Part shown: positions 20,300 to 29,052 of the stretch, one piece after another
Position numbering within the stretch: position 1 is the stretch's first letter
Layout: each line of letters begins with the position of its first letter
DNA from: Azoarcus sp. DD4
Lineage (GTDB): Bacteria; Pseudomonadota; Gammaproteobacteria; Burkholderiales; Rhodocyclaceae
Reading direction: 5' to 3'
Assembly: GCF_006496635.1 (NCBI RefSeq)
Contig: NZ_CP022958.1
Location: 5,332,001-5,396,000 of the forward strand
Length of the DNA stretch: 64,000 nt
Made by a program: the position numbers and the translations under genes
The notes under the pieces: generated by a model
What the model was told of the DNA's origin: nothing
The model's input: the letters and a program-made list of their open reading frames with translations, nothing else
The model's database searches: none

Positions 20300-20330
20300 A
20301 TGCTAGAAGTTCGAGTGCGCTCGAAGTCAA
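20300..20330 (-). promoter_or_regulatory. MerR-type promoter with 19-bp spacer and operator dyad
   Basis: On the minus strand TTGACT (20325-20330) and TAGCAT (20300-20305) are separated by 19 bp, the over-long spacing corrected by MerR-type DNA distortion. The dyad TTCGAG-N4-CTCGAA (20310-20325) fills the spacer. The predicted transcription start falls at or within a base or two of the regulator ATG (20292), suggesting a leaderless mRNA. Confidence 0.8.
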
Positions 20331-20416
20331 GCACCGCGCACCGGCCGCGGTCAAATGCCGGCTACATCGCAGGCGGGCAGCGCGATGCGCCGCCGCGGGA
20401 AAAACGCTGCTGGGCC

Positions 20417-21283
20417 TCACTCGATGTTCTGCACCTGCTCGCGCATCTGCTCGATCAGCACCTTGAGCTCCATCGCGATGCCGGTGATGTCGGTAGCGGC
20501 AGACTTGGAAGCCAGGGTGTTGGCTTCGCGGTTGAGTTCCTGCATCAGGAAGTCCAGCCGCTTGCCGGCCGCACCGCCGGCCTTGAGGATGCGCTCGACC
20601 TCGTCGAGGTGGGTGGCGAGCCGCGACAGTTCCTCGGCGACGTCGATCCGCTGGGCGAACAGCGCCACTTCCTGGCGCACGCGGTCCTCGTCGAGCGAGG
20701 CCACCGCATCGCGCAGGCGGGCGGTGAGCTTGTCCTGGTATTCGGCGACGATGGCCGGCATGCGGGGCGTCGCCACCGCCACCAGTTCGCGCATGCGCAC
20801 CACGCGCTCACGGATCATGGCGGCGAGCTTGTCGCCCTCGCGGCGACGGGTGGCGACCAGTTCGTCGAGCGCGGCCCCGGCCAGTTCGGCGATCGCCGGC
20901 TGCATCTGCTCGAAGGCGAGGCTGTCGTCGGCCAGCATGCCGGGCCAGCGCAGCACCTCGCCCACCGACATCGGCGCGGCATCCGGGAACTGGCGGCGCA
21001 CCGCGGCCTGCGCTTCGGTGAGCTGGCCGAGCAGGGTGTTGTTGAGTGCCAGGCTGCGCGGCGCGGCGTCGTTGGCATGCAGGTTGAGCCGGCATTCGAC
21101 CTTGCCGCGGGTCAGGCGCGCGGCGATCTGCTCGCGGATCGCCGGTTCGGCCTGGCGCAGGTCCTCGACGATGCGGAAGGACAAATCCAGGTAGCGGGAA
21201 TTGACGCTGCGCAGCTCGAGATGAAGGCTAACGGGCCCAAGATCGCGGGTCTGAACCGCGAAACCGGTCATGCTGTGGATCAT
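20417..21283 (-). CDS. yicC: YicC/YloC-family endoribonuclease
   Basis: A 288-residue cytosolic protein of the YicC family, reported in E. coli to influence small-RNA turnover as an endoribonuclease. Family signatures are the N-terminal IHSMTGFA, LRSVNSRYLDLSFR and the C-terminal GKRLDFLMQELNREANTLASKS with a final amphipathic helix. Length is normal. It is divergent from the Ser/Thr kinase gene, with about 93 bp between starts, a neighbourhood common in betaproteobacteria (yicC, kinase, phosphatase, rph). Confidence 0.93.
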   Translation of the reverse strand: MIHSMTGFAVQTRDLGPVSLHLELRSVNSRYLDLSFRIVEDLRQAEPAIREQIAARLTRGKVECRLNLHANDAAPRSLALNNTLLGQLTEAQAAVRRQFPDAAPMSVGEVLRWPGMLADDSLAFEQMQPAIAELAGAALDELVATRRREGDKLAAMIRERVVRMRELVAVATPRMPAIVAEYQDKLTARLRDAVASLDEDRVRQEVALFAQRIDVAEELSRLATHLDEVERILKAGGAAGKRLDFLMQELNREANTLASKSAATDITGIAMELKVLIEQMREQVQNIE

Positions 21284-21376
21284 GGATGGGGGTCTCCGGG
21301 AAGCTGCCGTGATCGATTACACTGCAGGCCCATACAAGAAAATGCCGCGGGAAGCCGAATCTTAGCGCTCCACCAG

Positions 21377-22327
21377 ATGCCGCCTCAAGCAAACTGCGCC
21401 CTCCCCGCCGGCTTCCAGCTCGATCGTTACCGTATCGAGCGCCAGCTGTCACTGGGCGGCTTCTCCATCGTCTACCTGGCGTATGACGAAGACGACGGCA
21501 ATGCGGTGGCGATCAAGGAATACCTGCCGAACTCGCTGGCACTGCGCAAGGAAGGCCAGATCGAGCCCGTCGTACCTGAAGAAAACCAGCCCGCCTTCCG
21601 CTACGGCATGAAGTGCTTCTTCGAGGAAGGCCGTTCGCTCGCCAAGCTGATGCATCCCAACGTCGTGCGGGTGCTCAATTTCTTCCGCGCCAACAACACC
21701 GTGTACATGGTGATGCAGTTCGAGCGCGGCCGCACGCTGCACGACTACATCCAGAAGCACCGGGGCGATGTCGGCGAGCGCTTCATCCGCGCGGTGTTCA
21801 CCCGCATGCTCAACGGCCTGCGCGAAGTCCATGCGCACAAGCTGCTGCACCTGGACATCAAGCCGTCCAACATCTACCTGCGCACCGACGGCACGCCGGT
21901 GCTGCTCGACTTCGGCGCCGCCCGCCAGACCCTGGCGCTCGAGCAGCCCATGCTCAAGCCGATGTACACGCCGGGCTTCGCCTCGCCGGAGCAGCTCGGC
22001 CACCGCGAGGCGCTGGGCCCGTGGAGCGACATCTACAGCGTGGGCGCCAGCATCTATGCCTGCATCGTCGGCTGTGCGCCGCCGCGCTCGGACGAGCGGG
22101 TCAAGCAGGACACGCTCCAGCAGATATCCAGATCACATGCCGGGCGCTATTCTGCCCAGCTGCTCGAACTGATCGAGTGGAGCCTGAAGCTCGACCCGCT
22201 CGAACGGCCGCAGAGCGTCTACACCCTGCAAAAGGCACTGATGCAGAAAGAGGCGGGCGAACCGATGCCGGCCTCGTGGTTCACCGACCTGGGCGCACGG
22301 CTCAAATCCTTCATCGGCCGCGGCTGA
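21377..22327 (+). CDS. Hanks-type serine/threonine protein kinase
   Basis: A soluble 316-residue eukaryotic-like kinase with no membrane segment or extracellular sensor domain. The Gly-rich loop is LSLGGFSIVYLA (25-35), the ATP Lys is K47 in VAIKEYL, the catalytic loop HLDIKPSN has D160, K162 and N165, DFG is at 178-180, and the P+1 loop has TPGFASPEQ. The HRD Arg is replaced by Leu, so regulation by activation-loop phosphorylation may differ. A PP2C phosphatase gene follows after 11 bp, a typical writer/eraser pair. The chosen ATG follows the last plausible leader and yields the domain from its first strand. Confidence 0.93.
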   Translation: MPPQANCALPAGFQLDRYRIERQLSLGGFSIVYLAYDEDDGNAVAIKEYLPNSLALRKEGQIEPVVPEENQPAFRYGMKCFFEEGRSLAKLMHPNVVRVLNFFRANNTVYMVMQFERGRTLHDYIQKHRGDVGERFIRAVFTRMLNGLREVHAHKLLHLDIKPSNIYLRTDGTPVLLDFGAARQTLALEQPMLKPMYTPGFASPEQLGHREALGPWSDIYSVGASIYACIVGCAPPRSDERVKQDTLQQISRSHAGRYSAQLLELIEWSLKLDPLERPQSVYTLQKALMQKEAGEPMPASWFTDLGARLKSFIGRG

Positions 22328-22338
22328 CGGGAGCTCAA

Positions 22339-23259
22339 ATGCGATTCACCATCTACCAGGAAAGCCGGATCGGCCGGCGCAAGACCAACCAGGACCGCAT
22401 CGCCTACTGCTATTCGCGCGATTCACTGCTGATGCTGATCGCCGACGGCATGGGCGGTCATCTGCACGGCGAGGTCGCCGCCCATATCGCGGTGCAGTTC
22501 ATCACCCAGGCCTTTCAGCGCGAAGCCCAGCCGCTGCTGCAGGATCCCGGCCTGTTCCTGTCGCGCGCGCTGGTCAATGCCCATCACGCCATCCTCGACT
22601 ACGCGCTCGACAAGAACCTGCCGGAGGCGCCGCGTACCACGGTGGTGGCCTGCATCGTCCAGGAAGGCTTCGCCTACTGGGCGCATGCCGGCGACTCGCG
22701 GCTCTATCTCATGCGCCAGGGCAAGATCGTCGCCCAGACGCGCGACCACTCGCGCGTGCAACTGATGCTGGAGCAGGGCCTGCTCGACGCCGAAGGTGCC
22801 GCCCGCCATCCCGGCCGCAACCGCATCTATTCCTGCCTGGGCGGCAACCATGCGCCGCAGATCGAGTTCTCTCGCCGCACCCCGCTGCACGACGGCGACG
22901 TCTTCCTGCTGTGCACCGACGGCCTGTGGGGCCCGCTCAACAACGACGCTCTGGTGCTCGGGCTGGCCGACACCAACCTGATGACCGCCATTCCGCGCCT
23001 GCTCACCCGCGCCGAGACAAGCGCCGGCAGCAGCTGCGACAATCTGTCGGCGGTGGCGATGTGCTGGCACGACGACCAGGCGCAGGCCCTGCCGGACGCC
23101 GTGTCCACCCAGACCATGGCGCTCAACAACTTCACCACCCAGCTCGACGCCTTCCAGCCCAGCCGCACGCCGGCCGCCGGCGTCGAACTGTCGGACGACG
23201 ACATCGAAAACGCGATCGCCGAGATCAATGCGGCAATCCACAAATTCTCCAAACCCTGA
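22339..23259 (+). CDS. PP2C-family serine/threonine protein phosphatase
   Basis: A 306-residue metal-dependent phosphatase. PP2C motifs are intact: RRKTNQDR near residue 15, IADGMGGH (metal Asp), WAHAGDSRLYL, LCTDGLWG and CDNLSAV. About 50 C-terminal residues after the domain are acidic and low in complexity, without a recognised fold. It starts behind GGGAGC, 11 bp after the kinase stop, and most likely reverses that kinase. rph follows at 13 bp. Confidence 0.94.
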   Translation: MRFTIYQESRIGRRKTNQDRIAYCYSRDSLLMLIADGMGGHLHGEVAAHIAVQFITQAFQREAQPLLQDPGLFLSRALVNAHHAILDYALDKNLPEAPRTTVVACIVQEGFAYWAHAGDSRLYLMRQGKIVAQTRDHSRVQLMLEQGLLDAEGAARHPGRNRIYSCLGGNHAPQIEFSRRTPLHDGDVFLLCTDGLWGPLNNDALVLGLADTNLMTAIPRLLTRAETSAGSSCDNLSAVAMCWHDDQAQALPDAVSTQTMALNNFTTQLDAFQPSRTPAAGVELSDDDIENAIAEINAAIHKFSKP

Positions 23260-23272
23260 GCCTTACCAGCAC

Positions 23273-23992
23273 ATGCGACCCAGCCAGCGCCAAGCCGACG
23301 AACTCCGCCCCGTCACCCTCACCCGCCGCTTCACCCGCCACGCCGAAGGATCGGTGCTCGTGGAATTCGGCGACACCCGCGTGCTGTGCACCGCCAGCGT
23401 CGAAGAGGCCGTGCCCGGCTTCCTCAAGGGCAAGGGACGCGGCTGGGTGACCGCCGAGTACGGCATGCTGCCGCGCGCCACCCATACCCGCAGCGCACGC
23501 GAGGCAGCCAAGGGCAAGCAGACCGGCCGCACCCAGGAGATCCAGCGCCTGATCGGCCGCAGCCTGCGCGCGGTGGTCGATCTCGCGGCGCTCGGCGAAC
23601 GCCAGGTGGTGATCGACTGCGACGTACTGCAGGCCGACGGCGGCACCCGCACCGCGTCCATCACCGGTGCCTGCGTCGCCCTGCACGACGCACTCGAAGG
23701 CCTGGTGGCCGCCGGCAAGCTCGCCGCCAACCCGATGACCGACTTCGTTGCCGCGATCTCGGTGGGCATCGTCGATGGCGTACCGGTGCTGGACCTCGAC
23801 TATGCTGAAGACTCCGGCTGCGACACCGACATGAACGTCGTCATGACCGGCAGCGGCGGCATGATCGAGGTCCAGGGCACGGCGGAAGGCACGCCCTTCT
23901 CGCGCGCCGAGCTCAACGCCCTGCTCGATCTCGCCGATGCCGGCATCGGCCAGCTGATCGGCATGCAGAAGGCCGCCATCGCAGGAGCCTGA
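23273..23992 (+). CDS. rph: Ribonuclease PH
   Basis: Phosphorolytic 3'-5' exoribonuclease that trims tRNA 3' ends. The 239-residue sequence begins MRPSQRQADELRPV and contains the family blocks GDTRVLCTASVE, GRGWVTAEYGMLPRATH, RTQEIQRLIGRSLR and VIDCDVLQADGGTRTASITG. Length is normal. It heads the tight rph-rdgB-hemW group. Confidence 0.97.
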   Translation: MRPSQRQADELRPVTLTRRFTRHAEGSVLVEFGDTRVLCTASVEEAVPGFLKGKGRGWVTAEYGMLPRATHTRSAREAAKGKQTGRTQEIQRLIGRSLRAVVDLAALGERQVVIDCDVLQADGGTRTASITGACVALHDALEGLVAAGKLAANPMTDFVAAISVGIVDGVPVLDLDYAEDSGCDTDMNVVMTGSGGMIEVQGTAEGTPFSRAELNALLDLADAGIGQLIGMQKAAIAGA

Positions 23993-23994
23993 CC

Positions 23995-24591
23995 ATGAGC
24001 AAACGACTCGTCCTCGCCAGCAACAACGCCAAGAAGGCCGCCGAGATGCAGGCCCTGCTCGCACCGCTCGGCATCGAGGTCGTGCCTCAGTCGGCGCTCG
24101 GCGTCGCCGAAGCCGAAGAACCGCACGCCACCTTCGTCGAGAACGCCCTCGCCAAGGCCCGCCACGCCGCGGCCGCCACCGGCCTGCCGGCGGTGGCCGA
24201 CGACTCCGGCCTGTGCGTGGCCGCGCTCGGCGGCGCGCCCGGCGTGATCTCCGCCCGTTACGCCGGCGAACCCAAGTCCGACGCCCGCAACAACGCCCTG
24301 CTGCTGGAAAGGCTGGCCGGCGCCGCCGACCGCAGCGCCTACTTCTATTCGGCGGTGGTGCTGGTGCGCCATGCCGACGACCCGCGCCCGCTGATCGCCG
24401 ACGGCGAATGGCACGGCACCATCCTCGAGGCCGCACGCGGCGAAGGCGGCTTCGGCTACGACCCGCTGTTCTGGCTGCCCGAACTCGGCCAGACCGCCGC
24501 CGAACTCGACGCCGCGCTCAAGAACACCCTCAGCCACCGCGGTGCCGCGATGCGCCACCTGCTCGACCGCCTCAAGACCCATCCGCTGTGA
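23995..24591 (+). CDS. rdgB: XTP/dITP diphosphatase (house-cleaning NTPase)
   Basis: Hydrolyses non-canonical purine triphosphates (XTP, dITP) to monophosphates, keeping them out of DNA and RNA. The 198-residue Ham1/RdgB protein shows LASNNAKKAAEM, FVENALAKARHAA, VADDSGLCVAALGGAPGV, GEGGFGYDPLF and the C-terminal LSHRGAAM. It starts 2 bp after rph and its stop overlaps the hemW GTG (GTGA at 24588-24591). Confidence 0.97.
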   Translation: MSKRLVLASNNAKKAAEMQALLAPLGIEVVPQSALGVAEAEEPHATFVENALAKARHAAAATGLPAVADDSGLCVAALGGAPGVISARYAGEPKSDARNNALLLERLAGAADRSAYFYSAVVLVRHADDPRPLIADGEWHGTILEAARGEGGFGYDPLFWLPELGQTAAELDAALKNTLSHRGAAMRHLLDRLKTHPL

Positions 24592-25826
24592 GCGAACGCC
24601 GCATCATCCCGCTGACGCCGGCGCCGGCCCCAAGCGCGGCCGCCTCGGCGTTCTCCCTTCCAGAACGCCCGCAGCTCGGCGCGCCGCCGCCGCTCGCGCT
24701 CTACGTGCATTTCCCGTGGTGCGTGAAGAAGTGCCCCTACTGCGACTTCAACTCGCATGCGCCACGCGGCAGCGACGCCGGCATTCCCGAAGACGCCTGG
24801 GTGGATGCGGTGGTGGCCGACCTCGAAGCCGCGCTGCCGCAGGTGTGGGGCCGCCGGGTGCACAGCATCTTCATCGGCGGCGGCACCCCCAGCCTGATGT
24901 CGGCCGCGGCGCTCGACCGCCTGCTCACCGCGATCCGCATGCGCCTGCCGCTCGACCCGATGGCCGAAATCACGCTGGAAGCCAATCCCGGCACGGTGGA
25001 AGCCGGCCGCTTCCGCGACTTTCGCGCCACCGGCGTCAACCGGCTGTCGCTCGGCATCCAGAGCTTCGACGACGCCATGCTCGGCCGCCTCGGCCGCATC
25101 CACGGCGGCGACGAGGCCCGGCGCGCGATCGAAGGTGCGCTCACCCATTTCGAGCGGGTCAACCTCGACCTGATGTACGCGCTGCCCCAGCAGACGCTGG
25201 ACGCCGCGCTCGCCGATGTCGACACCGCAGTGGCTTTCGGCGTCAGCCACCTGTCCTGCTACCATCTGACGCTGGAACCGAACACGCCCTTCGCCCACAG
25301 CCCGCCGCCGCTGCCCGACGACGACCTCGCCGCCGACATGCAGGACGCGATAGAGGCGCGACTGGCCGACGCCGGTTTCCGCCACTACGAGACCTCGGCC
25401 TTCGCCCGTCCCGGCCAGGAAAGCCGCCACAACCTCAACTACTGGACCTTCGGCGACTACCTCGGCATCGGCCCCGGCGCCCACGGCAAGCTCTCCAGCC
25501 ATGAAGGCATCGTCCGCGAGATGCGCCACAAGCATCCGCAGCGCTACCTCGAAGGCGCGGCCCGCGGCGATTTCGTGCAGGAAAGACGCGAGGTGACGGT
25601 AACCGAACTGCCCTTCGAGTTCATGATGAACGCGCTGCGGCTCACCGGGGGCTTTCCGCGCACCTTGTTCGCCGCCCGCACCGGCCTGCCGCTGACGGCC
25701 ATCGAGGCCGAGCTGCGCGACGCGCTCGAACGCGGCCTGCTGGCCATCGACGCCGAAACCATACGGCCCACCGAACACGGCCGCCGCTTCCTCAACGACC
25801 TGCTGCAGACCTTCCTGCGCGACTGA
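24588..25826 (+). CDS. hemW: HemW, radical-SAM heme chaperone
   Basis: Radical-SAM protein formerly called HemN-like. It binds heme and is thought to deliver it to respiratory proteins; it is not the coproporphyrinogen oxidase. The 412-residue reading starts at a GTG that overlaps the rdgB stop by four bases. The signature CVKKCPYCDF lacks the fourth upstream Cys of HemN, which is the standard distinction. IGGGTPSLM, LGIQSFDDAMLGRLGRIH and GIGPGAHG follow, with a C-terminal winged HemN_C domain. Confidence 0.93.
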   Translation: MSERRIIPLTPAPAPSAAASAFSLPERPQLGAPPPLALYVHFPWCVKKCPYCDFNSHAPRGSDAGIPEDAWVDAVVADLEAALPQVWGRRVHSIFIGGGTPSLMSAAALDRLLTAIRMRLPLDPMAEITLEANPGTVEAGRFRDFRATGVNRLSLGIQSFDDAMLGRLGRIHGGDEARRAIEGALTHFERVNLDLMYALPQQTLDAALADVDTAVAFGVSHLSCYHLTLEPNTPFAHSPPPLPDDDLAADMQDAIEARLADAGFRHYETSAFARPGQESRHNLNYWTFGDYLGIGPGAHGKLSSHEGIVREMRHKHPQRYLEGAARGDFVQERREVTVTELPFEFMMNALRLTGGFPRTLFAARTGLPLTAIEAELRDALERGLLAIDAETIRPTEHGRRFLNDLLQTFLRD

Positions 25827-25860
25827 AACGCACCCCACACCGCCGCGCCTGCCCGAGGGC

Positions 25861-26370
25861 TCAGATCACCTGCAGCAGCTTGGTGCGCAACGCCTCGGCC
25901 TCGCGCCGCCCTTCGCGCGAGCCGACCAGGGCGTGGTACCACTCGTCGAACAGGCTGCGCAGCGCGGCGTGGTCCGCGGCGCGCTCGATGCGTTCCAGCA
26001 ACGAGCTCGCCCCCAGGCCGCCGACGAAGGCGTTGATGGTGTTGCTCATGAAATTGCGGGCCTGCTGCAGCCTCAGGGTATCGCCGTCCGCCGGCAGCCC
26101 GGCGAAGGCGGTGATGGAAGGTAGCGCGCCGGCCGGGGCGGCGAACGCCCCGCTGTCGTCGCTCACGACCGCCACCTCGATATAGCCTTCCTCTTCCAGC
26201 ATGCCCAGCGTGTGCTGGAGATCGTCCGACTGCAGCATGCCGCGCAACTCGTCCACCGTGCGCCGGCCATCGACGAAGATCAGTACCCGCCGCTGTCGCG
26301 GCGTCAGGCCGCCGGCCTTGCCGGCAATCTCTTCATGTCCCTTCGCTGTCTTGGCGAATACCACGGCCAT
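25861..26370 (-). CDS. Conserved hypothetical protein with winged-helix-like N-terminus
   Basis: A 169-residue cytosolic protein; no signal peptide or membrane segment. The N-terminal half (VFAKTAKGHEEIAGKAGGL, LIFVDGRRTVDELRGML, TLGMLEEEGYIEV) looks like a small winged-helix dimerisation module of a type found in betaproteobacterial proteins of unknown function. The C-terminal half is helical (LLERIERAADHAALRSLFDEW). I recognise no catalytic motif. The start has GGGGAGA seven bases upstream. It is convergent with hemW (34 bp) and downstream of sppA on the same strand. Confidence 0.8.
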   Translation of the reverse strand: MAVVFAKTAKGHEEIAGKAGGLTPRQRRVLIFVDGRRTVDELRGMLQSDDLQHTLGMLEEEGYIEVAVVSDDSGAFAAPAGALPSITAFAGLPADGDTLRLQQARNFMSNTINAFVGGLGASSLLERIERAADHAALRSLFDEWYHALVGSREGRREAEALRTKLLQVI

Positions 26371-26379
26371 GCTTCGTCT

Positions 26380-26400
26380 CCCCGCTGTTATTGTGCGGGG
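26380..26400 (-). repeat. Hairpin in the leader of the hypothetical gene at 26370
   Basis: CCCCGC (26380-26385) and GCGGGG (26395-26400) form a six-pair GC stem with a nine-base loop. On the minus strand the second arm merges into GGGGAG, the likely ribosome-binding site of the downstream gene, so folding would partly hide it. No T-run follows, so it is not a standard terminator for sppA. Confidence 0.5.
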
Positions 26401-26434
26401 ATTCTTGCATGACAGACAGCAGATTGGGAGCCGT

Positions 26435-28267
26435 CTACTCCGGTGCGGCGCACAGGCAGTGTACGTAGAAATGCTGCGGGTCGTTCCACTGCAGCAACGC
26501 GGCCGCCTCTGCCTCCAGCCCGGCCAGCAGGCGGCCGAGCGGCGAAGCCGGGACACCCGACGGCACGGCGTCGATGCCGGCGAAGGCCAGCAGACGATGC
26601 AGCAGGAGCCGGCCGGCCGACACCTCGGCCGCCGGCCACACCACGGTGTAGTGTTCCAGGCCGGCGCGCTGCGCCGCCGCCGCCACCGCGGCCTCGACGC
26701 CCCCCAGCCGGTCCACCAGGCGGAGGCGGGCGGCGGCCTCGCCGGTCCAGACCCGGCCGCGCGCCACCTCGTCCACCTCGGTGGCCTGCATGCCGCGCGC
26801 CTGCGCCACGACATCGAGGAAGCGCCGATAACCGTGTTCGATGCCGAGCTGCAGGGCATCCGCCACGGCAGGATCGAGCGGCCGCCGCGGATCGGGCAGG
26901 CCGGCCAGCGGTCCGGTGGTGACGCCATCCACGGTGACACCGAGCCGCTTGAGCGGCTGCGACAGTTCAGGAATCAGGGCGAAGATGCCGATCGAGCCGG
27001 TGAGCGTGCTCGGCGCCGCCCAGATCTCGTCCGCCCCGGCGGCAATCCAGTAGCCGCCGGACGCCGCGACCGAACTCATCGAAGCGATCACCGGTTTGCC
27101 GGCGCGACGGGTGAGCTCCAGCTCGCGGCGGATCAGTTCGGACGCCCACGCGCTGCCGCCCGGACTGTCGATGCGCAGCACCACCGCCTTCACCGCGGCG
27201 TCCTCGCGCGCTTCGCGTATCTGCCGTGCCAGGGTGTCGCCGCCGACCACGCCGGCCGGTTGCTCGCCGTCGGCGATCGCGCCCTGCGCCACCACCACCG
27301 CGACGCGGTCGGCATGCTGCGGCTTGGTCGCGCGCAGCGCGAACAGGTAGGCGGCGGCGTCGACCTGACGGAAATCCTTGCCGGAATTGTCGGCGCCGAC
27401 CCGCTCGATCAGGCGGGCGCGCCATTCGTCACGGGTCGACAGCCGGTCGACCAGACCGGCGGCACGCGCGGCCTGCGCGGCATCGCCACCGGCCGCGGCC
27501 AGGGCGTCGCGGTAGCGCAGCACATAGGCGTCGAGCGCCTCCGGCGTCAGCTTGCGGGCGCCGGCAACGTCGCCGCGGAACACCTGCCACAATTCGTCGA
27601 CCAGCGCCTGGGTGGATTCGCGATCCTCCGCCGACATGTCGCTGCGGGTGAAGGGTTCGGAGAAGGACTTGTACTCGCCGACGCGGAAGACGTGCAGCTT
27701 CACGCCCAATGCATCGAGTGCGCCCTTGAAGTAGGTGACATAGCGCGACAGGCCCTGCAGCAGCAGGAAACCGTCCGGCGACAGGTGCACCTCGTCAGCC
27801 AGCGCGGCCAGGTAGTACTGCGCCTGGGTATAGCGTTCGCCGCGGGCGAGCACTGGCTTGCCGGTGGCCTTGAAGGCGAGGATGGCCTCACGCAGCTCGG
27901 TCAGCTTGGAGAGGCCGCCGGCGCGCAGGTCGTCGGTCTCGATCACCAGCGCGCCGATGCGTTCGTCGTTGGCGGCGGCGCGCAGGGCTTCGAGCAGGTC
28001 GTTGAGCGCCACCTGGCCGCCGGCGGCTTCGCCGCGCAGCAGCGCCAGCGGTTCGTCCACCACCACCTGTTCGACCAGCACGCCGCTCGGTTTGAGTACC
28101 AGCGCCGCGCCCTGCGGCACGTCCGGCAGCGCGCGGAAGAAGGCGAACAGGCCGGCGACGATCAGTGCCAGCAGCACCAGGTTGAGCGTCGTGCGACGCA
28201 GCAGGTCCACGCCACGCCAGATGCCGCCCAGCACCCGGCCGATGAATCGGAACAGCCTACGCAACAC
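26435..28267 (-). CDS. sppA: SppA, signal peptide peptidase (67K type)
   Basis: Inner-membrane serine protease that degrades cleaved signal peptides. The 610-residue protein has one N-terminal membrane helix (about 28-46) and two S49 protease halves, as in the long E. coli-type SppA. The general-base Lys lies in RVGEYKSFSEPFTR (first half) and the nucleophilic Ser in MSSVAASGGYWIAAGA (second half). The start is GTG behind GAGGAGGG. It is followed on the same strand by the hypothetical gene. Confidence 0.95.
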   Translation of the reverse strand: MLRRLFRFIGRVLGGIWRGVDLLRRTTLNLVLLALIVAGLFAFFRALPDVPQGAALVLKPSGVLVEQVVVDEPLALLRGEAAGGQVALNDLLEALRAAANDERIGALVIETDDLRAGGLSKLTELREAILAFKATGKPVLARGERYTQAQYYLAALADEVHLSPDGFLLLQGLSRYVTYFKGALDALGVKLHVFRVGEYKSFSEPFTRSDMSAEDRESTQALVDELWQVFRGDVAGARKLTPEALDAYVLRYRDALAAAGGDAAQAARAAGLVDRLSTRDEWRARLIERVGADNSGKDFRQVDAAAYLFALRATKPQHADRVAVVVAQGAIADGEQPAGVVGGDTLARQIREAREDAAVKAVVLRIDSPGGSAWASELIRRELELTRRAGKPVIASMSSVAASGGYWIAAGADEIWAAPSTLTGSIGIFALIPELSQPLKRLGVTVDGVTTGPLAGLPDPRRPLDPAVADALQLGIEHGYRRFLDVVAQARGMQATEVDEVARGRVWTGEAAARLRLVDRLGGVEAAVAAAAQRAGLEHYTVVWPAAEVSAGRLLLHRLLAFAGIDAVPSGVPASPLGRLLAGLEAEAAALLQWNDPQHFYVHCLCAAPE

Positions 28268-28311
28268 GGTTCGCCCTCCTCGACGATCTCAGGGCCGGGC
28301 GCTGCCCGGCG

Positions 28312-29052
28312 TCAGCGGCGGCGGAAGACGAGATCCCACACGCCGTGGCCCAGCTTGAGGCCGCGGTTTTCGAATTTGGTCAGCGGCCGGTAATCCGGCC
28401 GCGGTGCGAAGCCGTCTGCGGTGTTCTGCAGCGAGGGCTCAGCGGCGAGGATCTCCAGCATCCAGTGCGCATAATGCTCCCAATCGGTCGCGCAATGCAG
28501 ATAGCCGCCGGGGGCGAGCTTCTGCGCCACCAGGGCGACGAAATCGGGCTGGATCAGGCGGCGCTTGTAATGGCGCGCCTTGCGCCAGGGATCGGGGAAG
28601 AACACGTGTACGCCGGCGAGCGCGCCGTCGGCGATCATGTCGCGCATCACCTCGACGGCATCGTGCTGCATGATGCGCACGTTGGCGAGGCCGTTCTCGG
28701 CCACCAGCTTGCACATCGCGCCGACGCCGGGGCCGTGCACCTCGATGCCGAGGTAATCCTGCTCGGGATGCGCAACGGCGATCTTCGCGGTGGTCTCGCC
28801 CATGCCGAAGCCGATCTCGAGGATCTTGGGCGCGCTGCGGCCGAAGGCGGCGTCGAGGTCGAGCGGTGCCGCCCGGTATTCGATACCGATCTTGGGCAGC
28901 ATGTCTTCCAGGTAGCGTTGCTGCGCGCCCGACATCCGGCCCTGGCGCAGCACGAAGCTGCGGATGCTGCGGCTGGAGAAGCGGTGTTCCGGGCGGTCCT
29001 GGGCGATCAGCTCGACCGCGCCTGCGGCCGGCTTGTGTTCCATATCGCTCAT
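28312..29052 (-). CDS. trmB: TrmB, tRNA (guanine-N7)-methyltransferase
   Basis: Methylates G46 of tRNA with SAM. The 246-residue protein has RSIRSFVLRQGRM, motif I ILEIGFGMGETTA, GIEVHGPGVG, the family signature VFFPDPWRKARHYKRRL and C-terminal TKFENRG. The ATG overlaps the thiG stop by four bases (ATGA), so it is translated as the third gene of thiS-thiG-trmB. Confidence 0.97.
   Translation of the reverse strand: MSDMEHKPAAGAVELIAQDRPEHRFSSRSIRSFVLRQGRMSGAQQRYLEDMLPKIGIEYRAAPLDLDAAFGRSAPKILEIGFGMGETTAKIAVAHPEQDYLGIEVHGPGVGAMCKLVAENGLANVRIMQHDAVEVMRDMIADGALAGVHVFFPDPWRKARHYKRRLIQPDFVALVAQKLAPGGYLHCATDWEHYAHWMLEILAAEPSLQNTADGFAPRPDYRPLTKFENRGLKLGHGVWDLVFRRR

Noticed and set aside
20417..21376. 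A shared bidirectional operator for yicC and the kinase
   Set aside because: The short divergent spacer contains no convincing palindrome or matched promoter pair.
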